NCBI GenBank assembly: GCA_029207755.1
Contig: JARCOQ010000005.1
Coordinates: forward strand, 58,973,414 to 59,037,413
Direction: 5' to 3'
DNA: 64,000 nt
Source of the DNA: Chamaea fasciata
Lineage: Eukaryota; Chordata; Aves; Passeriformes; Sylviidae
Shown: in pieces, positions 1-14,475 of the stretch
Numbering within the stretch: position 1 is the first letter of the stretch
How the letters are laid out: each line of letters opens with the position of its first letter
The notes under the pieces: model-generated
Database searches by the model: none
What the model was told of the DNA's origin: nothing
What the model saw: only the letters and a program-made list of their open reading frames with translations
Program-made: the position numbers and the translations under genes

Positions 1-3000
1 TGTCTGACCAGCCCCCATGCCAAACTCTGGCTTGTCTCCTTGCCCTTTTTCAGGGAGACTCTTGGTGGCCACATATCTGTGCCATGACAAGCTGGCCTGT
101 ATTGCAGTCTGGGGGTTTTGTGTATTTTTCCTCCATGAAGAGATTGTCATGTGTACTGGGTAAATATTTGTGAATCGGGTTGCTTCCCTCCAAACCCTTT
201 GGAAGTCTAGACTTGAGCACTCTGTTTCAGAAATCATCTTTTTACTACAGTAAACCTTGTGGTGCTCTAATCTATTCAGTTCCTGAAAGGTGCCCAGGAA
301 GTATTGTCCTTCAGCATCTGCCTGCATGGCTAGTGTCAAGTCCTGTACACAGGTTGTGCTCATCTGTCAAAATAGAATTGGTAGCCCTGTTCCTCTGGGA
401 TAACCTGATTTACCAGAGGGAAGCAGCTGCTGGAGAGGCATGGGGAGCTAAGATGAACTGCTCTGGCTGCAGTGTTATCTTGCTGGAAAGGAAGTGATCT
501 GGAACTTGGTGTGCTGGCTTATCCATTGTAAGTATGCCTTCAGGTTTCAGAGAGATTTTTCTATGCCAAGCTCTTAGTCTTGTCTCTCACGTTAGGGAGA
601 TTGTGACACGATTCCAGTTGCCAAAATGTTTTGGTTTTTTTTCCTCTGTTTTAAATGGAAGAGTTTAGATTTACCTTCTTAGAGGAGGGAAGGGTGGTGT
701 CTGATTCAAAGTTTCCTGTGAACTGGTAGCTAAAAACTAGACTTGGAAGTAAAGTGTATTTGTGAAGGATTTTCGTGCTCAGCCCTATCAGCATGTATCA
801 ATGAATTACGAGCCAGGAAACCTCTGCCTGCATCCATCTCCTCTGGTTTCAGCACTACTGTGCACTGCATACACATCCATTCTATAAACACAAGATAGCA
901 AACTCTTTTCCATCTCTGTGTTGTTTATGACAGTTCACGTAAATATTGAAATATAAACACAGGAGTGTATGTCATGTAATCAAGTGAACCTGGCAACCAT
1001 CTGCTGCTAAATGGCTGAAGAACTTCATCCTGCCCTTACACCAGGTCGTTCTGGCACAATAGTTGAAAGATCATATGGGTAACTTTTGATTTATTAGGCC
1101 TACCAAATACTGGTGTCTTTGTTGCTTAGAAGAAATTTCTCCTATCCTTATCTCATGCTGGTTTTGGAAAGAAAACCTCATATTCCAGCACAATTCAGAA
1201 AACATCAGTCAATCCTTACAAAAATAATAGTTCTCCTGAACTAGCAGAGCTGTAAATTGCAGTATTTTGTCAGGCTGCTGTTGCTGATGACTGACTTGTG
1301 TTATAACCTGCTTTAAAAAACTGCTCTGCCATCATGACAACGAATGTGTTGGGCTTTTGGCTTAAGGATGTGATTTCCCCAATGTGTCTTCAGCTGTGCA
1401 AATAGAGCAGCTTAGTGTTTGTAATTTAGGGCCGTATCACAGACCAGGAGGTTTCAGGTTGTGAAAATGTGTGTGGCATTAGGGGAATAACATCCTGACT
1501 GAAACATTCCAACAAGTGGGGGCAGGATGGGTTACCATGCCTGCTTCTGGTGGCAAGGAGCTAGGCAGAAGGAAACCCGTTCTCAGGGCTCCTGATGTGC
1601 CAGTCACCACTTCTTGCATCTGGAAAGAGGATGTGCTGCCCAGTGAAGTGACAGCCTCATCCTAGACGTGGTCCTCCCCATGCCTTGGGAGATGGACAGA
1701 GCTGCAGGGTGAAACCAGGCTCTCAGGCATGCTTGTGGTGGCAACAGAACCCCCTGGCCTTCCACAGGGAACTTTATACCTTAAATTTCGCTGGAGGAAG
1801 AGGGTTAGGAAAGCTTCTGGCAAAGCTGAAGGACAGCAATTAATACTCCTCTGAACACTTTTTTCTTTTCTGACCTAAATATGGGCAGCCAGTTGCAAGG
1901 GGTGTAACTACTGACCTGCTAAGGAAAGTGTCATCATGTAAAATAATTTGGACTTCCAGAGCAGAGCTGGAATTGAAACGCATGTAGGGTGTCTGCTGTT
2001 GATTTTGTCCCTGAAGATCTGTTGTATGGTCTCCTTTTGGACCATCTGTTTGATACTGAGGCGTTTGGTAAGAAAAGAATTACACACAATCCAGGGTGTG
2101 GTGCAGCACTTTGTGCAGGAGTTTTCCCTCTCCACCTTTTTACAAGTGATTCTGGCTCTTATATTCTAAATATACCCCTGAGGGAAAGGGAACAGCAGAG
2201 CCAAGAATTATTAACATCTTTTGAAGGAAGAGGCACTGCAATACTGAGGAAGGAGGCATAGATGTTGGGGGAGAGTTGCATAATTTAAGTGTGACAAGTA
2301 ATTCCCATTAGTGTGGACTCTAATGAGCTCTTTTCTCTAGTTCTAGGCCTGTTTGAAGCAAGGGTAAATCATCAATTAATCTACACAGCATTGCTGCTTT
2401 TTTTTTTTTTCCAGAATAGCTCTTCACTGCAGGACAGCAGCTTTATCACACTGCAAATGTTGTTCCTGATTCATCCCTTCAGAAATACCTCATGCACAAG
2501 TCCCACAGCACTGATGGTTTTTGGCTTAAAGAGGACACAGCAAGTGTTCATTGCACCAGCTGTAGCTCTTGCATGCCACCTGACTGTAGTGTCAACACAG
2601 GAGTTGAGAATCAGGAGAAGGTTCTCCTGACCACCAAACCCTCTACCAGCTCAAGCGGCAGTTCAAGCTCAGCTGGCTCTCTGGGTCCATGGGCTTCAGA
2701 GGTTTTATAATAAGGTTGTGAGAGAGATGAAGGGCTCCTGTCTGGCAGTAGCTAGATTTGCTTGAATGCTGCATGTGACTTTTTTATGGCACAAGAAATG
2801 GGACTGGGAAATCCCAAATAGACTTCTCATCACAATTTCTCAAGTAGCTGTCCTGATGCCACCAGAAATGTCCTTCTCTTTGCAGTTACTGCCCCAAGTT
2901 GATTGTCCTGTCAAAGAAGGAAGTTCTGCTTAATTGCAACGGAGATGTTCTCCTGATTAATTTTTCTCTCTTTGTGGATTTTTTTTCTTTGCTTAAAAGT

Positions 3001-5452
3001 AGCTTAGAAAGAAAGTACAAGCTACTGGTTTTGTAAGCAGAGATTTTTAAAATTTTAGCTAGTGCTGGATTAAGATGAGTGGTGTGAAATTTTGATAATG
3101 TTTTTCTCCAGAATATCTTGTGCTTAATGCTGGGGCCCACATTTCTTCCTTTTCACGCTCTAAGTAGCCTATCACATTTGTATGTCAACTGAAAGGCCTC
3201 CAAGAAGAATTTCTAACATTGGCATAACTAAAATTTTACAAATTCAAAAGCAGGTCAGTATATCCTTGAAGTGAAATAGCCTGTGCTGGCTGGAAGCTGT
3301 GTTTTATTATCTACATTTCCTTGTAAGAGCCAGTTCTTTGTATGGATGTTTTTTTGGATGCACAATGAATACTCTCACACACCAACAAGCATCAGTTGCT
3401 ATTTCCTTCTTGAGACCCATACAGGGTTTGATCTGTGCTGGCTGCACTCTCCGTTCTCCCTTAATTTAGTGGCACTGTTTATGTAATTGCTGCCTTTCTG
3501 ATTAAAGTGCGTGAGTACAAGCTGAAGGTTTGACACAGGCAGCCAAACTTTTTAATTGCCTTTAGCTCATTTCTAGCTGTGGCACATCTCTTTGAATGCA
3601 GCTGACTCATGGGAAAGTCTGGGAGAGAAATGATACCCTTTTATTTATGCTTTTTCTTTTGTGAAATTGCTCTGTGAATTTTTATCACCTAATGGTTTCT
3701 CTGACACTTTTTAAAACTGTTCAGCTTCTCACAAAGAGACTATTTTATATGAGACTTGGGCCAGTAAACCATTTCTGTGATCTGGAAGGTGCTATGCTTC
3801 CTTCACAGAGCAATCCATTTCGAAATTAGCTGGGCCTGCCTGCTCAAGAGGAACTCACAGTTGTTGCTTGGCTGCCAGTCCTGAATGTACCTATTAAATG
3901 CCATATTTCTGTAAAAAAAACCAGCAAAAATCTATTGCTGACTAGCAGATCCTGAAATTCATGCATGTCAAGGGTAGCATAAATAATTTCAGCATGCAGT
4001 TTTGGAGACAACAGTAGTTTCTGGCTTAGTAAATACTAACTTACATCTAGTATATTGAAAAAGGTGATTATGTAAGGTAGAAATCAGCTGGGGCTTCAGC
4101 AGAGCTGGGAGGAACAGACCTCTCTTCCATTCAAAATGCCTTTTAGAATTCAAAGCGCTTAGTGATATGGATATTGACTTATCCTGACCTAAGCTATGAC
4201 CAGCCTTGTTTTGCTTCTCCCAGGTGCTTCCAAAGCACAGATAGATTGAAGCTCCAGCTCCTTCCACTTCCTTGTCTAAGGCAAGAAATGCTACCACTCT
4301 GTGTTGCCCCCATTTATGTACAAGGGTGATGGGTCATTGCTGCTGCCTCTGACCAGCCAGGTGGAATTGTGCCAGATTTGAGGACTATGAATTTGAGTCT
4401 GGAAATCAGTGTTTTACGGGTAGGTGTCGGCTTACCTCGCCAAATTATAATGGCAGGCTCCTGGCCCAAATTCCTTTGTAAATGTCCCTCTCCTCTCCCA
4501 ACAGTTGCTCAGGAAATACAGCTCCTATGAAAAGCCTGAGGAGCTCCTTACTGTCACTCCCTTCTCTAGCTCAGGTGGAATTCAGTACATCCTTTTTCCT
4601 CTAAGGTAAAAGCATGAAAGTTAGCAAAAGTATATGCTGTATCCTGCTCCTCCCTTGTAACTCTGTGGGAGATCTGCTCATAGGTGACCTGGCTGGAAAT
4701 ATCCACTTGGCCCACTACCAGTTAGAAATCTGGGGACTGCTGGAGGGCCTGGTTTGTCTATGGGAGCCTTTGTAAAAGGTGAGACAGAAGGAAGAATGCA
4801 CTCACCCAGCTTGCAAGAGGGAAAGCAGAGATGATAACTTTTTAAAAGATACAACAGACTCAGTTATACCACATATTTCTCAGACTAGAAAACCATGATT
4901 TACTTGCTTGAAGGGTTTTTTTTGTCCACCTCTGTTTCTACTAAGCTTGTCTTTCTTTATTCCTGACCTGTGATTGTTGAAGGAGTTTTCCTGGGGGAGA
5001 GAAGATGAATCTGGGCTTGCATATGGTGAGGAGTTGGGGAATATCTGCTGTGCCAGCTTGTTGTGTGGAGGGTGCTGGACTGTTTAGGTTCAATCAGGAC
5101 CACCCTTGTCTTGTCTCCACATGAGGCTGTGAAGCCAAGCAGGTCCCTGCACTTTTTTTTTTTTCCCCCACCAGCTCTTCTATCCCACTTGACCAAGGGC
5201 AAGTGAGCTGCAGGTTTTCCTAAAGTTGAGATTTTTATTTCCTGGAGTTACAAGCAATAGCAGAGACTCCTTAGGGGCAAATGCCACACTGTTAGCATAT
5301 GTGGCAGGCTGCACACCTCACTGTATTTGTACCTCTGGGTACAGAGGGAAACCCTTGCCTGCTCTTGCTGCTCAGTTTTCAGCTGAATTTTGTGCCTTGC
5401 TTCCAGATGCTTCTGGGTGTTGGGAGAGTCTGTGAGGTGCAGGAAGGAAACT
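1..5452. other. Non-coding stretch, no gene recognised
   Basis: Both strands were read for splice-bounded coding blocks and none was found. The open frames here are short, lack family resemblance and have no matching splice sites. In human the gene beyond SVOPL is TRIM24, converging on it, so the left edge could include the 3' UTR or downstream flank of that gene, but nothing in the sequence shows this. Only short A- or T-runs stand out. Confidence 0.5.
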
Positions 5453-5455
5453 CAG

Positions 5456-5627
5456 TCATAGAATGATTTGGAACCATTGAAGCTCCATCTTGTTCCACCC
5501 CCTCTGCCATGGGCAGGGCCAGCTTCCATTAGATCAGGTTGCTAGAAACCCCATCCAAGCTGGCCTTGAACACTTCCAGGGATGGGGCAGCCTGTGCCAG
5601 GGCCTCAGCACCCTCTCAGTAAATGTG
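5456..5627 (-). repeat. CR1 LINE 3'-end fragment
   Basis: The stretch reads TCATAGAATGATTTGGAACC, then a CCATGGGCAGGGCC-like block, then GGCCTTGAACACTTCCAGGG. These are the well-known blocks of the bird CR1 3' end in reverse orientation, with the ATTCTATGA terminal octamer at the left. It is 5'-truncated, as CR1 copies usually are, and diverged. Confidence 0.8.
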
Positions 5628-7725
5628 CTTTTATGGCTGGTGGCATGGTGTTCTGCAAACTTAGAATCTGCTTTCCCTCTTGAGAGCAGCTTCACTCCTA
5701 AGTGGCGCCAGGTGAAGATGTGCTTGTTTATTGCAGTGGTGTTCAGACCTCAGTCGTCCAGCTGGGTTTGGGCAGTCACAGATGCTCGGTACATTGGATC
5801 ACAGCCCTAATTTTGAAGGTGCATGTTTTTAGGTGTGCCCTTAACTAGGAAATGCTTCAGCTCAGGTTACTGTTTGTCTTGGGGTTTCCCGTAGCTGTTT
5901 CCTCACTTTCTCCTCTGCTGCCACCACGTGGACACGTCTCGGTGTTCATTTGATGTTTGTATTTTTCACAAGAATACCCTTCATCCTTGATTGTCTACAG
6001 CTTTCAACTGTGCACACCATGTTTCTTCATTTGCCATGAAACTCAGCAGGGGGAAATCTGAAACGTTAAAATAACAAAATAAGGAGAGAGAATCTCAGTC
6101 ATGTTTTCCTTTCCCATTCTTCTACTGAAGGACTTGCAGAAATTGTACATTTTTCATCTCTAGAAAAGGTTATGTAGAAGTAACTAAGTGTGCATGGCAA
6201 GTTACAAACCTCAGACAGAAGTTTCACAGGCATCTCAATCAAGAGCCAGGCTCAAGCCTTAGCAAACTTTTTTCCAAAGGGCTGTTCCTGTGTCACTGAG
6301 GGCTGATTGAGTGGCTTTTATGTGCCATACATTCAGCTCTGAAAATTGCACTTGGGACTCAACACCATTTATGCATTTCTGAAAATATCATTTTGAGAGC
6401 AGAACTCCATTAAAACTACCAAAATGGAGTTCTGGAGTGGAAGAGGGACTATTAGTGATGTCTGGTGCAGCTTGTGCAGTTTCATGACAGAGCAGCTTTG
6501 GAGCAGCAGTGCAACCTGGATCCTGTTCACCTTGGGGCTCAATCAGGCCACAGCCAAGTGGATAACTGTATTGGAATCTGGACACAGACAAGGATGATCT
6601 AATTCTAGATTGAGCTATAACTTATATTCCTGTATTTGTCCATCAGTAACTTTCAATGTATTGTTTCATCAATAAATGAAACATTTATAATCCGCTGCTA
6701 TATAGAAAAGCAGCCTACAGATGCAACTCTGTTAGAAGTGATGCATTATGCTGGAGCAGGCCCTGAAAATTTAGCTTTTGTGAGGCTAATTTGTATCAGT
6801 ATTGCACATGAGCAAACCACTCATGAGGTCCTCACTTTGCCAAGTGTTTGGGCCTTGGAAGAGTACTCTTTCCCTCTGCCATCAAATGTTAAAAACAATG
6901 AAAATTTGGAGTGAGGGGCTGTTCTTCTCCCCGTCCCCTTCCAGTCCAGGGATGATTGCTGGAAGTTAACACCTGAGAGTGCTTTTTTTCTCTTTATATC
7001 AGAGAAAATCCTTGTGAATGGCTGGATCACATCTGATAATTTTACTGTCTTGTTAGGGGGAAAAGGTTTAAATGAAACACAGACTTTAATGCAACAAATG
7101 CAGCTCTAGGTGTATGGAAAACTGTGCTGTCTAGTTTCCCAGAGTCATAGGTCAGCTGCCAGGACAGATTACAGTTGGATTCAGTCCTTGACATCAGCTA
7201 CATAGCTGATGTTCAGTGTGGTAACAATATCTAAAAGAATAACTAAACATCATGCGCTTTTATCTGTTACAATATCTCTGACAGAAGAAGTTTGGCCCCA
7301 GGGCTGTGAAATCCTAGCGCCTGTATGATGGAGAATTGCTGTTCAGCCTCAGAGAATCAAGAATGACTTTCTATTTTCTCTCTCTTTTCTCCCTCTACTG
7401 GCGAACAGGAAAAGATCATAAAACATTCAGAGCTTTCTTTTGGTCTTCAGAGACATCCTTAATCTAGAATCCACCCAAACTTCCAGCTTTGACTCATCTT
7501 GAAGGTAGAATTAAATGAGCCAAAACAGCTGCATCAGAGGCCCACACAAGGTGGTACACAATGTGCTGTTCTGGGGCTGACTTTGGTTTCAACCCTTGTC
7601 TAGCAACTGTCGCAGGAATATTCTGAAAAGCTCAGTGTGCATCAGTGCTTTAGAAAACCCCCTGAGATGAGTCTGGGAGATCTGGCTGCCTGGGGCCAGG
7701 CTGACCACATCACCCTGGCACTGCA
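5628..7725. other. Non-coding stretch, nothing recognised
   Basis: I see no splice-bounded coding block, RNA gene or clear repeat. Open frames on both strands are short and unrelated to any family I know. Confidence 0.45.
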
Positions 7726-7975
7726 GGACCACTGAGGTGTGAAGGCCCTTCCAGCCCAACCCCTGCTCGGGGCAGGGCCACCTGAAGCCGATTGTGAAGG
7801 GCTGTTTCTAGTGAGGTTTGGAATATCTCCAAGGATGGAGACTACACAACTCTGGGCACCCTGTGCCAGTGTCTGGCCACTACTGTGGTAAAAAAGTTTT
7901 TCCTTGTCTTTCATTGGAATTTCCTATGTTTGTGCCCATTGCTTCTCATCCTTTCAGTTGAGCATGCCAAAGAGA
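7726..7975 (-). repeat. CR1 LINE 3'-region fragment, diverged
   Basis: Blocks such as CCTTCCAGCCCAACCCCTGC, then GGTTTGGAATATCTCCAAGG and GGGCACCCTGTGCCAGTGTC follow the order of the bird CR1 3' region read in reverse. The octamer end is not preserved and the copy is clearly old. Confidence 0.75.
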
Positions 7976-10900
7976 AACCTCAGAAAATACCCGATATTGG
8001 TGTTAAATGCTTTTGCACCCCAGAGTTTTGGCCTTTTCCTTCTAGACTGCCTACTGCTTTATATTTCCCGAGAAGCAATCCCTGATTATAAAATGAGATG
8101 ATAAAGCAGCAAACACTTTTTAAAGTCTGCTTCTGCTGAAAGAAAGCCTGTCCAGCTGTTTTAAGAGAAATATGAGCCTCTTAATGCTGCTCACCCCTCA
8201 GACAGAAGGAATTGTCTAAGTTCCTCCTCAGACAATTTAGAGCGGCCATTTCAAAACCAGCCTTTAGCATCTTGAAAGCAAACATGCTGTCAACAAGGTT
8301 TCAAAAAAAAAAAAAAAAAAGGACCTGCATAAAAAGCATGAGTAATAAAAGATATTATCTTAAAACAGTTGGTGAAATAATGGGAGATATCCTGGACTAG
8401 AGGTAAATTTTGCTGTCTTTTTGACTACTGACACGTCAATGCATGGGGTTTCTCTCTCTCCTGGACTGTGGGGGAATAATTTGGAACAGTCCTGCTTTAG
8501 ATTTAGTACACTCTTTAGACTGACACTGAGAAAAGCTGTCTTTAACCATCTCTTTCACCCTCAGGAGGGCATTTTGTCTTCCTTCCCAGCTTCTTGGAAG
8601 TTTTTTGTCTATGGCAGAGAAAATGTTTCACAGCTTTTCTTCTGAGAGACTCAGAAGTATCCTGTGTATTATGCTAAGATGAAATCCTCTGTCTTGCAGG
8701 TTCACCCCACTACTGAAAGCAGTTTTGGGGTTGTAACCCACAATACCTTTGGCAATATTTTATATGGTGATTCTAATATAGCACTTAGTCTCTACCTCTC
8801 CTTCTCACCAAACTGCAGTTTTTCACAGGGCAATAGTCCTGCCTCCATAGATCACAGGAATCCTGTGTATGAAGTAGGAATATCCCATTCAGGCTGTTTG
8901 GGACTGGCATAACTTTCACCATCACAATACTTGCTGCTCCGGGATATTTTTTATATTTCTGCAGAGGTTTGTGGGGGGAAAGTTCAATCATCCCCTTGCC
9001 AAGATAAAAATTAAATATCTTGGTTCTGATCTGAAATGTTTGCAGTGAAGTGCTGCCTGTAGGATAATTAATCAGTAGAATATAACGTGGATATTCATAA
9101 GCAGTGATAACAAATTTGTTGGCCTTTTTTCCTGGTCAAATATGAAATATAACTGCAATGTAACAGCAATGCAGAGGGCCCCTGAAACAGGTTATTCTGC
9201 AGTGCCTGCTGTGGCTTCAGAAAGTTGAATCCTTTGGAAACTTTCTGCAGAAAAATGAATACAAAGGATTTTAAGATGCAGCAGTGTCTGTGAGATGACA
9301 TGTGATGAAAAATGCCGAAGTTCTGTACAAAGCTTTCAGGTTCATTTCTCTCCGAGCACATCATCCATCAGATGATGAGCTCCAGAGTTATGGACTGCCA
9401 TGTTAAACACCGGAGAAGTAATCCCTGGAGAGCTGAACAAAATCCATGACTGTTTCTTACCTCTACAGGAGAATATGAAGTACTGTGTTCTCCAGTCATA
9501 GGGCTGGTGTGTTTCCCTTGCATTGGCTTCCCAAGAGATCCAAGGGTATAATGAATTGTACTGGAAAATCAGATTTGGCATTTTGTTGGAATACCCAGGT
9601 GCAAAGTCCAGAATACCAGATTTTGCTGGGAAGAGTGATGAAAACCTCCCTGTTTCTGGAAAGTATTGCACTAGAGTGTTGCAGCCATGGGAAATACTCT
9701 CCCATGTGTGGGCCTTAGGAAGTCATTCCAATCAGCTCAGCAATAACCACTGCCTTCTTCTCTTTCTGTTTCTAGAGGTGTGGCTCTCTGAGTCAGTCAA
9801 ACCTGATATGTACTACTTCAGGGTAAAAGCTCTTTTCTTTCCCAGTGCCCACCCTACTGTCCATCCACTTGAGAACTGTGGGAAGAGAGGCTGTCCTTGA
9901 AGACAGGTGAAAAAGCTGTTCAGAACCTCAGCCTTTCCCTGATCTATTGTTACCAGTTTTCCAGCATTGTTTGTGTGGGGGAGAGAGCTTGATATCAGTG
10001 AACAGTTTTCCATAACCTTACTCAATGCATGGTTCCTTTGAATTTAGAGGACTTCATTTGTTTTCAGATGGCCCCTTTCCCTAAAGAGACAGAATATCTC
10101 TTTTCTTAAAAAAAAAACAACAACAAAAACCCAAACCACCCAACTTCCCCTGAGTAGTTTCCCAAGCCTGCAGGGAAAAGCTGGGAGGTAGTTGCACCCT
10201 CAAGGCTGCTGTATGCATTTCTGTGAGAGCTGCAGTTAACTCTGAGTTGTGATTGCTGCTAACACATTCCATGGAGCAAGAAGTATTGTGTGTGGTAAAA
10301 TACCTCTGCATACTAGATTTTCGAGTGCTTTTAAATTGCTTTAGAGCATTAACTTTGACGTTGTTACTAGTGGAAAAGGAGTGAATGAGGTTTTTGAGCA
10401 TTTTTCTTGAAGACTTGTTTACAGTTCTTTTAATCCTAACTGCACCGTAATTTGTGCAAAGAGGGGCCTGCCAAAGAGTGGCAACACAGTCTTCCATCTC
10501 TGCATTTCTCTGAAGAGTTTGGCTTAGGCACAGTAAGACAGAGCTGCTACCACTGCTGTGTTGTTCTGAGAACCAGCCAACCCAGCCCACTAAAATTGCA
10601 AATGTCACATGATTTCTCCCAGGCCAAAGCTGTCAACACCAGGACTCTGGCTGCCCTTGGAGCCCCAGATGCCACCTCTCAGCTGACCCCAAGACACTGG
10701 GGGGATGAATATTGTTTCCCATGGAAAAGGGCCATTGTTTTTGTCCAGGAACCCGTGGCCTAATGTGCGACTGCAGCCACACCAAACCCCAGATCTCGCT
10801 TCACGATCTCACTTCCCCGGGCTCCTGTGCAGGAGCTGCCACTCCCAGCTCTGAGCCTCTGGCCTCTCTCTGATCAATGCCACAGGTGGGAGAGCCTTGT

Positions 10901-12922
10901 CCCAACCCAGGGTTTCATCAGAGGGTCATCAAGTCCTTGGGAATTGCTTGTGGGTAGGATGGAGCTTGTTTCTGCACTGCCCGTCTGCTTCCCACGTGAG
11001 CCAAAATGTTAGGTCTGGGCTGTTCAGCTGGGGAAAAGGAGCGATTAAATAGCTGATTCTGCCTGATGTGTCACAGGCTGGTTTAAACTTTAACTGAAAT
11101 CTCAGGCAACTCTTGCCTGAAATTGGCTTAAGGGAAGAGTCGTACGCGCAGACACATTTTTGCAGCACTTTATTAGGAATCCTGGTGAGCCATAGGATTT
11201 GAGCTGCCTTAGACTTGGAAATAGGTCCCTGTTTTAAAGGCTTTCAGCAAATTACTGAATATTTGAGGGAATGGCAACCTCTAGACAGTCAAGGAAAGTG
11301 CCCAAATTAGCAAATATTCCAAGGCTGTGGTGTCTGAATATTGGATTATAATGAGGTGAATCACCCACTTGACTGGTGACTGCCTGCCTGTGACACACCT
11401 GTGTCTTCCCAGTATGTAATTCCCAAAATAATTCTATTATGAACCCGGTTTCTACTCCTCCTGAAGGGAAAATGACAATAATAATTATTAATAAAAATTA
11501 AAATGTCGCATGTTACAAACAGATATCTATGCATCTATCCCACGTATAAAATATAACATGTATAGAGAATCAGTTAAACAGTGAATTTGGCTGAAAGTTT
11601 CAAAACTAAGAGGGAAAACTGCTTGTCATCCCAATGCTTGTTCATGCTGTAGATAGGAAGTCCAGGTGTGTTTTTGAAAATGCTGAAGAGCTGAAATTAC
11701 TTGTTTTCATTTTTGAATTACCAGAGGGTTGGGGAGATGGTGATACCTGGTTTTGTTTTTTCCTAAGCAAGTAATGGACTTGCATAAACCAGAATCATCC
11801 ATAAATGGACAGCTCTGGGTCTTGCATCAAGACTAAAAGGATAAAAAACTGTTTCTTTTTTAAAATAAAAGCAATTATTCAAGAGCAGTCCTAGAAGTCT
11901 TTCATCCAACCAAAACTTATCTTATGTAGTTCCATGCAAGGGTCACACTCATGATAAAACCCCACCCGAATAACTGAGCTTAAGCAGGAAAGAGGAATAA
12001 TGAACTGCTGACCTTGAACCAGCTTGTCCAGTTCTTTGGAGCCAGTGGTGATCTGGATGGTCTCTGACCATCGTTGGTGGAGTTCTGTGGCGAAACCCTG
12101 GGAATTAGTTTGTCTGCATCAGCCTGAGTGAAAACCCATCTGATCAGTGCTGGGAGAGTTCATGCCATTTATTAACCCCCCAGTAACTAATATTTCCCGC
12201 CTAGTGGAGAGGTGCCTGCATCATTCCATGCACATTTCATAGAGCCTGTATGAGTTCATACCTCTGAACAGAACTGAAATTCTGCTTGAGGAAAAAAGCT
12301 CTAACATCCCTTTTGTGTGTTTTACAGAAATATCCTCCCCTTCAGTTCAGTCCTGTCCTGGTGCATTTTGCCTTTTCCCAGTACAAGCCATGTCACACTC
12401 CTAATCACCTTTACTGCCCTTTGGAAATGTCAGGAAAATCCACAAATGCCAGGGGTTTATGTCCATAAAGGAGACAGTGGAGTCCTTCAACGTTATTAAA
12501 ATAAAGGGAGAGAGTCCACTGGGGCACACACCCGCAGGGTTCTCTCTCTCAAGGTTTTGGAGGACACCGGCTCCTTTTAGCCTAAATTCCTGGCTGCATG
12601 TTGCCCTTTTCCCATTGGCTTGGGTACCGGGAAGGTACAGCCTTCCAGATCTGCCTACCACATAACGAGGCCGGATGGATGCTGTGGCACAGCCACGGAT
12701 CCAGGTGCACGAGTTCCAGAGGTGCCGCTGCTCTGTGGGCACTTATGGTGGAGCTCACGGAGCCTCCGGCACACAGAGGGAGTTTGCCTTTTCCTGACCC
12801 CCTGATTTTCAGTAGCTCTGGTCTCAGCACCCAGTTCTGCTGTGCCTTCTGCACAGCAGGCAGCTAAAACATTTCCAAAGGGGATGCTCTCACCAACATG
12901 TCCTTCTCTGCCCCTTCTCCAG
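7976..12922. other. Non-coding stretch with an A18 tract
   Basis: A run of 18 A lies at 8303-8320 and an A/C-rich stretch at about 10108-10140. I searched for upstream exons of the EPS8-like relic (its PTB domain and central helical region) on the plus strand and did not recognise any. No RNA gene was seen. Confidence 0.45.
8303..8320. repeat. A18 homopolymer
   Basis: An uninterrupted run of 18 A; no attached retroposon body was recognised. Confidence 0.9.
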
Positions 12923-13015
12923 GAAGAGGGAATGCTGACCCTCCGAGCAAGACCCCCATGGGAGACCGAGTTCATTGACTGCTTCCAGAAAACCAAACTT
13001 GCTTTTAATCTCTTG
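12923..13015 (+). pseudogene. EPS8-like relic, exon block A
   Basis: It is preceded by a pyrimidine-rich tract ending CCAG and followed by donor GTAAGA. The 31 codons are fully open, run EEGMLTLRA... to ...AFNLL in phase 0, and match the family's pre-SH3 linker region. Conservation this high with intact splice sites suggests either recent loss or residual use. Confidence 0.8.
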
Positions 13016-14475
13016 GTAAGATATGGAGGAGTTTCCATCCCATGAAGGGACAGGGCTTTTCCCTGTGTATCCTAGCAGTGAGTGTTTAGAGTGGAATTTG
13101 AACAGAAAACACTGCCGAGGGAAAAAGGTGTGAATTCCAGATTCTTCAGAACCCAGGACAGGCATTGTGTCAGGTTTGTGCAGGTTTACTGGGACAAGTT
13201 CTTAAACCAAAACTGGAAGCGTGACATCCAGGATGGGACAGAGCAGCCAGAGGGTTGCAGTACCTGGGTCTTTTCCGATCCAGGCCTGGGAAGTATCTGC
13301 TTGACAGTAACTGAACTCCCCCATTGCCCTGATATTCCTGGCTCCTCTCCTTCTCCCCTGGAAGACCTTCTGGATTGGGGAGGGACTGAAAAGTAGGAAT
13401 GTAAAGATGCTCCCAGCTCTGCTCAGTGAAACACAAGAGACCAGAAAGGGAAAGAGCCAGCAGGAATTCTGTCAGTTGTGTCCAGTGAACACATCCCACA
13501 AGCTCCTTCCTGGGTAGTTACTAATAAGGAAATCTCAGAGACTGTAAACAACCTTAATGCAGGACACCAAGCTCCAGTCTTTCCCCTGAGAAGCAAATAC
13601 AGATAATTTGTGCCTGCTCAGGATCAGAAGGAGCAGCTGACCTGGCAAGATCCCAGGGCTGAGCATGAAGCAGAGCTGGGACTCCGTGGTGGAGCCCTGC
13701 CACATCCCTCCCCACATGGCAGCAGAGTCCTGGGAAGTGCCCGTGCTCTGGGTCACCTGCTGCCAGCAGTTGTTTCCCACTTCACACTCCACACTAATGT
13801 TTCATCTCCAGCATTTCAAGTGCTTTGCATTTCAGTGGGAGTGGGGAGTGTGTCTCCCATGGCAGCAGTGCCAGGAGCCCAGGGCAGGAGAAGGAGCTGA
13901 AGGGAAGCACAAACTGGAGAGGTTTCTCACCACAGCTCAGCTTATTGCTGCTGCTGAAACCCAGTTGTTGCAGTAAATGAGTCCCAAGTGTTTTCTCCTC
14001 CATTTTGCCACAGTTCACCTCAAATACCACTGGATTCGGAGCATTTCAGTAGCCAAGGCAGCTCCAGGTGCCACAGACAAGGCCTTGGTGGAGACTTTTC
14101 CTTGTCAGCAATTTGCCAAGGGGCCTACAAAACACCTACCCTGTTATTTTCATTCATTGAACTAGAGGGATTCTCAACCCTGCAAGAGGCAGAAGCAACA
14201 ATAATCCTGGCCCTTCCTCACTAGGACTTTCAAAATAAGCCAAGTTTTCCTGTGTCTGTTCAAATTACCTTCAAAGGCACTGTTTTAACAGAGAGGGCAT
14301 TCCACACCACCTGAAAATCATCGGGAATTAGAAATGGGTACAAAATAAAAATGAATGATTCCTATGCCCTGCATCACTTACTCTTCTTAAGAGTCTGCAA
14401 CACTCCCCTCAAGTGGCAGAAAAAGAGAAGGCACATTCAGGTTAGGGTTAAACTGTGTTTCCTTTCTCTTTCCAG

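Noticed and set aside
1..5000. Possible TRIM24 3' UTR at the left edge
   Set aside because: Only gene order in other vertebrates suggests it. No coding end, stop codon or poly(A) signal could be tied to TRIM24.
10081..10608. Minus-strand open frame of 175 codons
   Set aside because: Low-complexity start and no family resemblance or splice context. It is a long chance frame in non-coding sequence.
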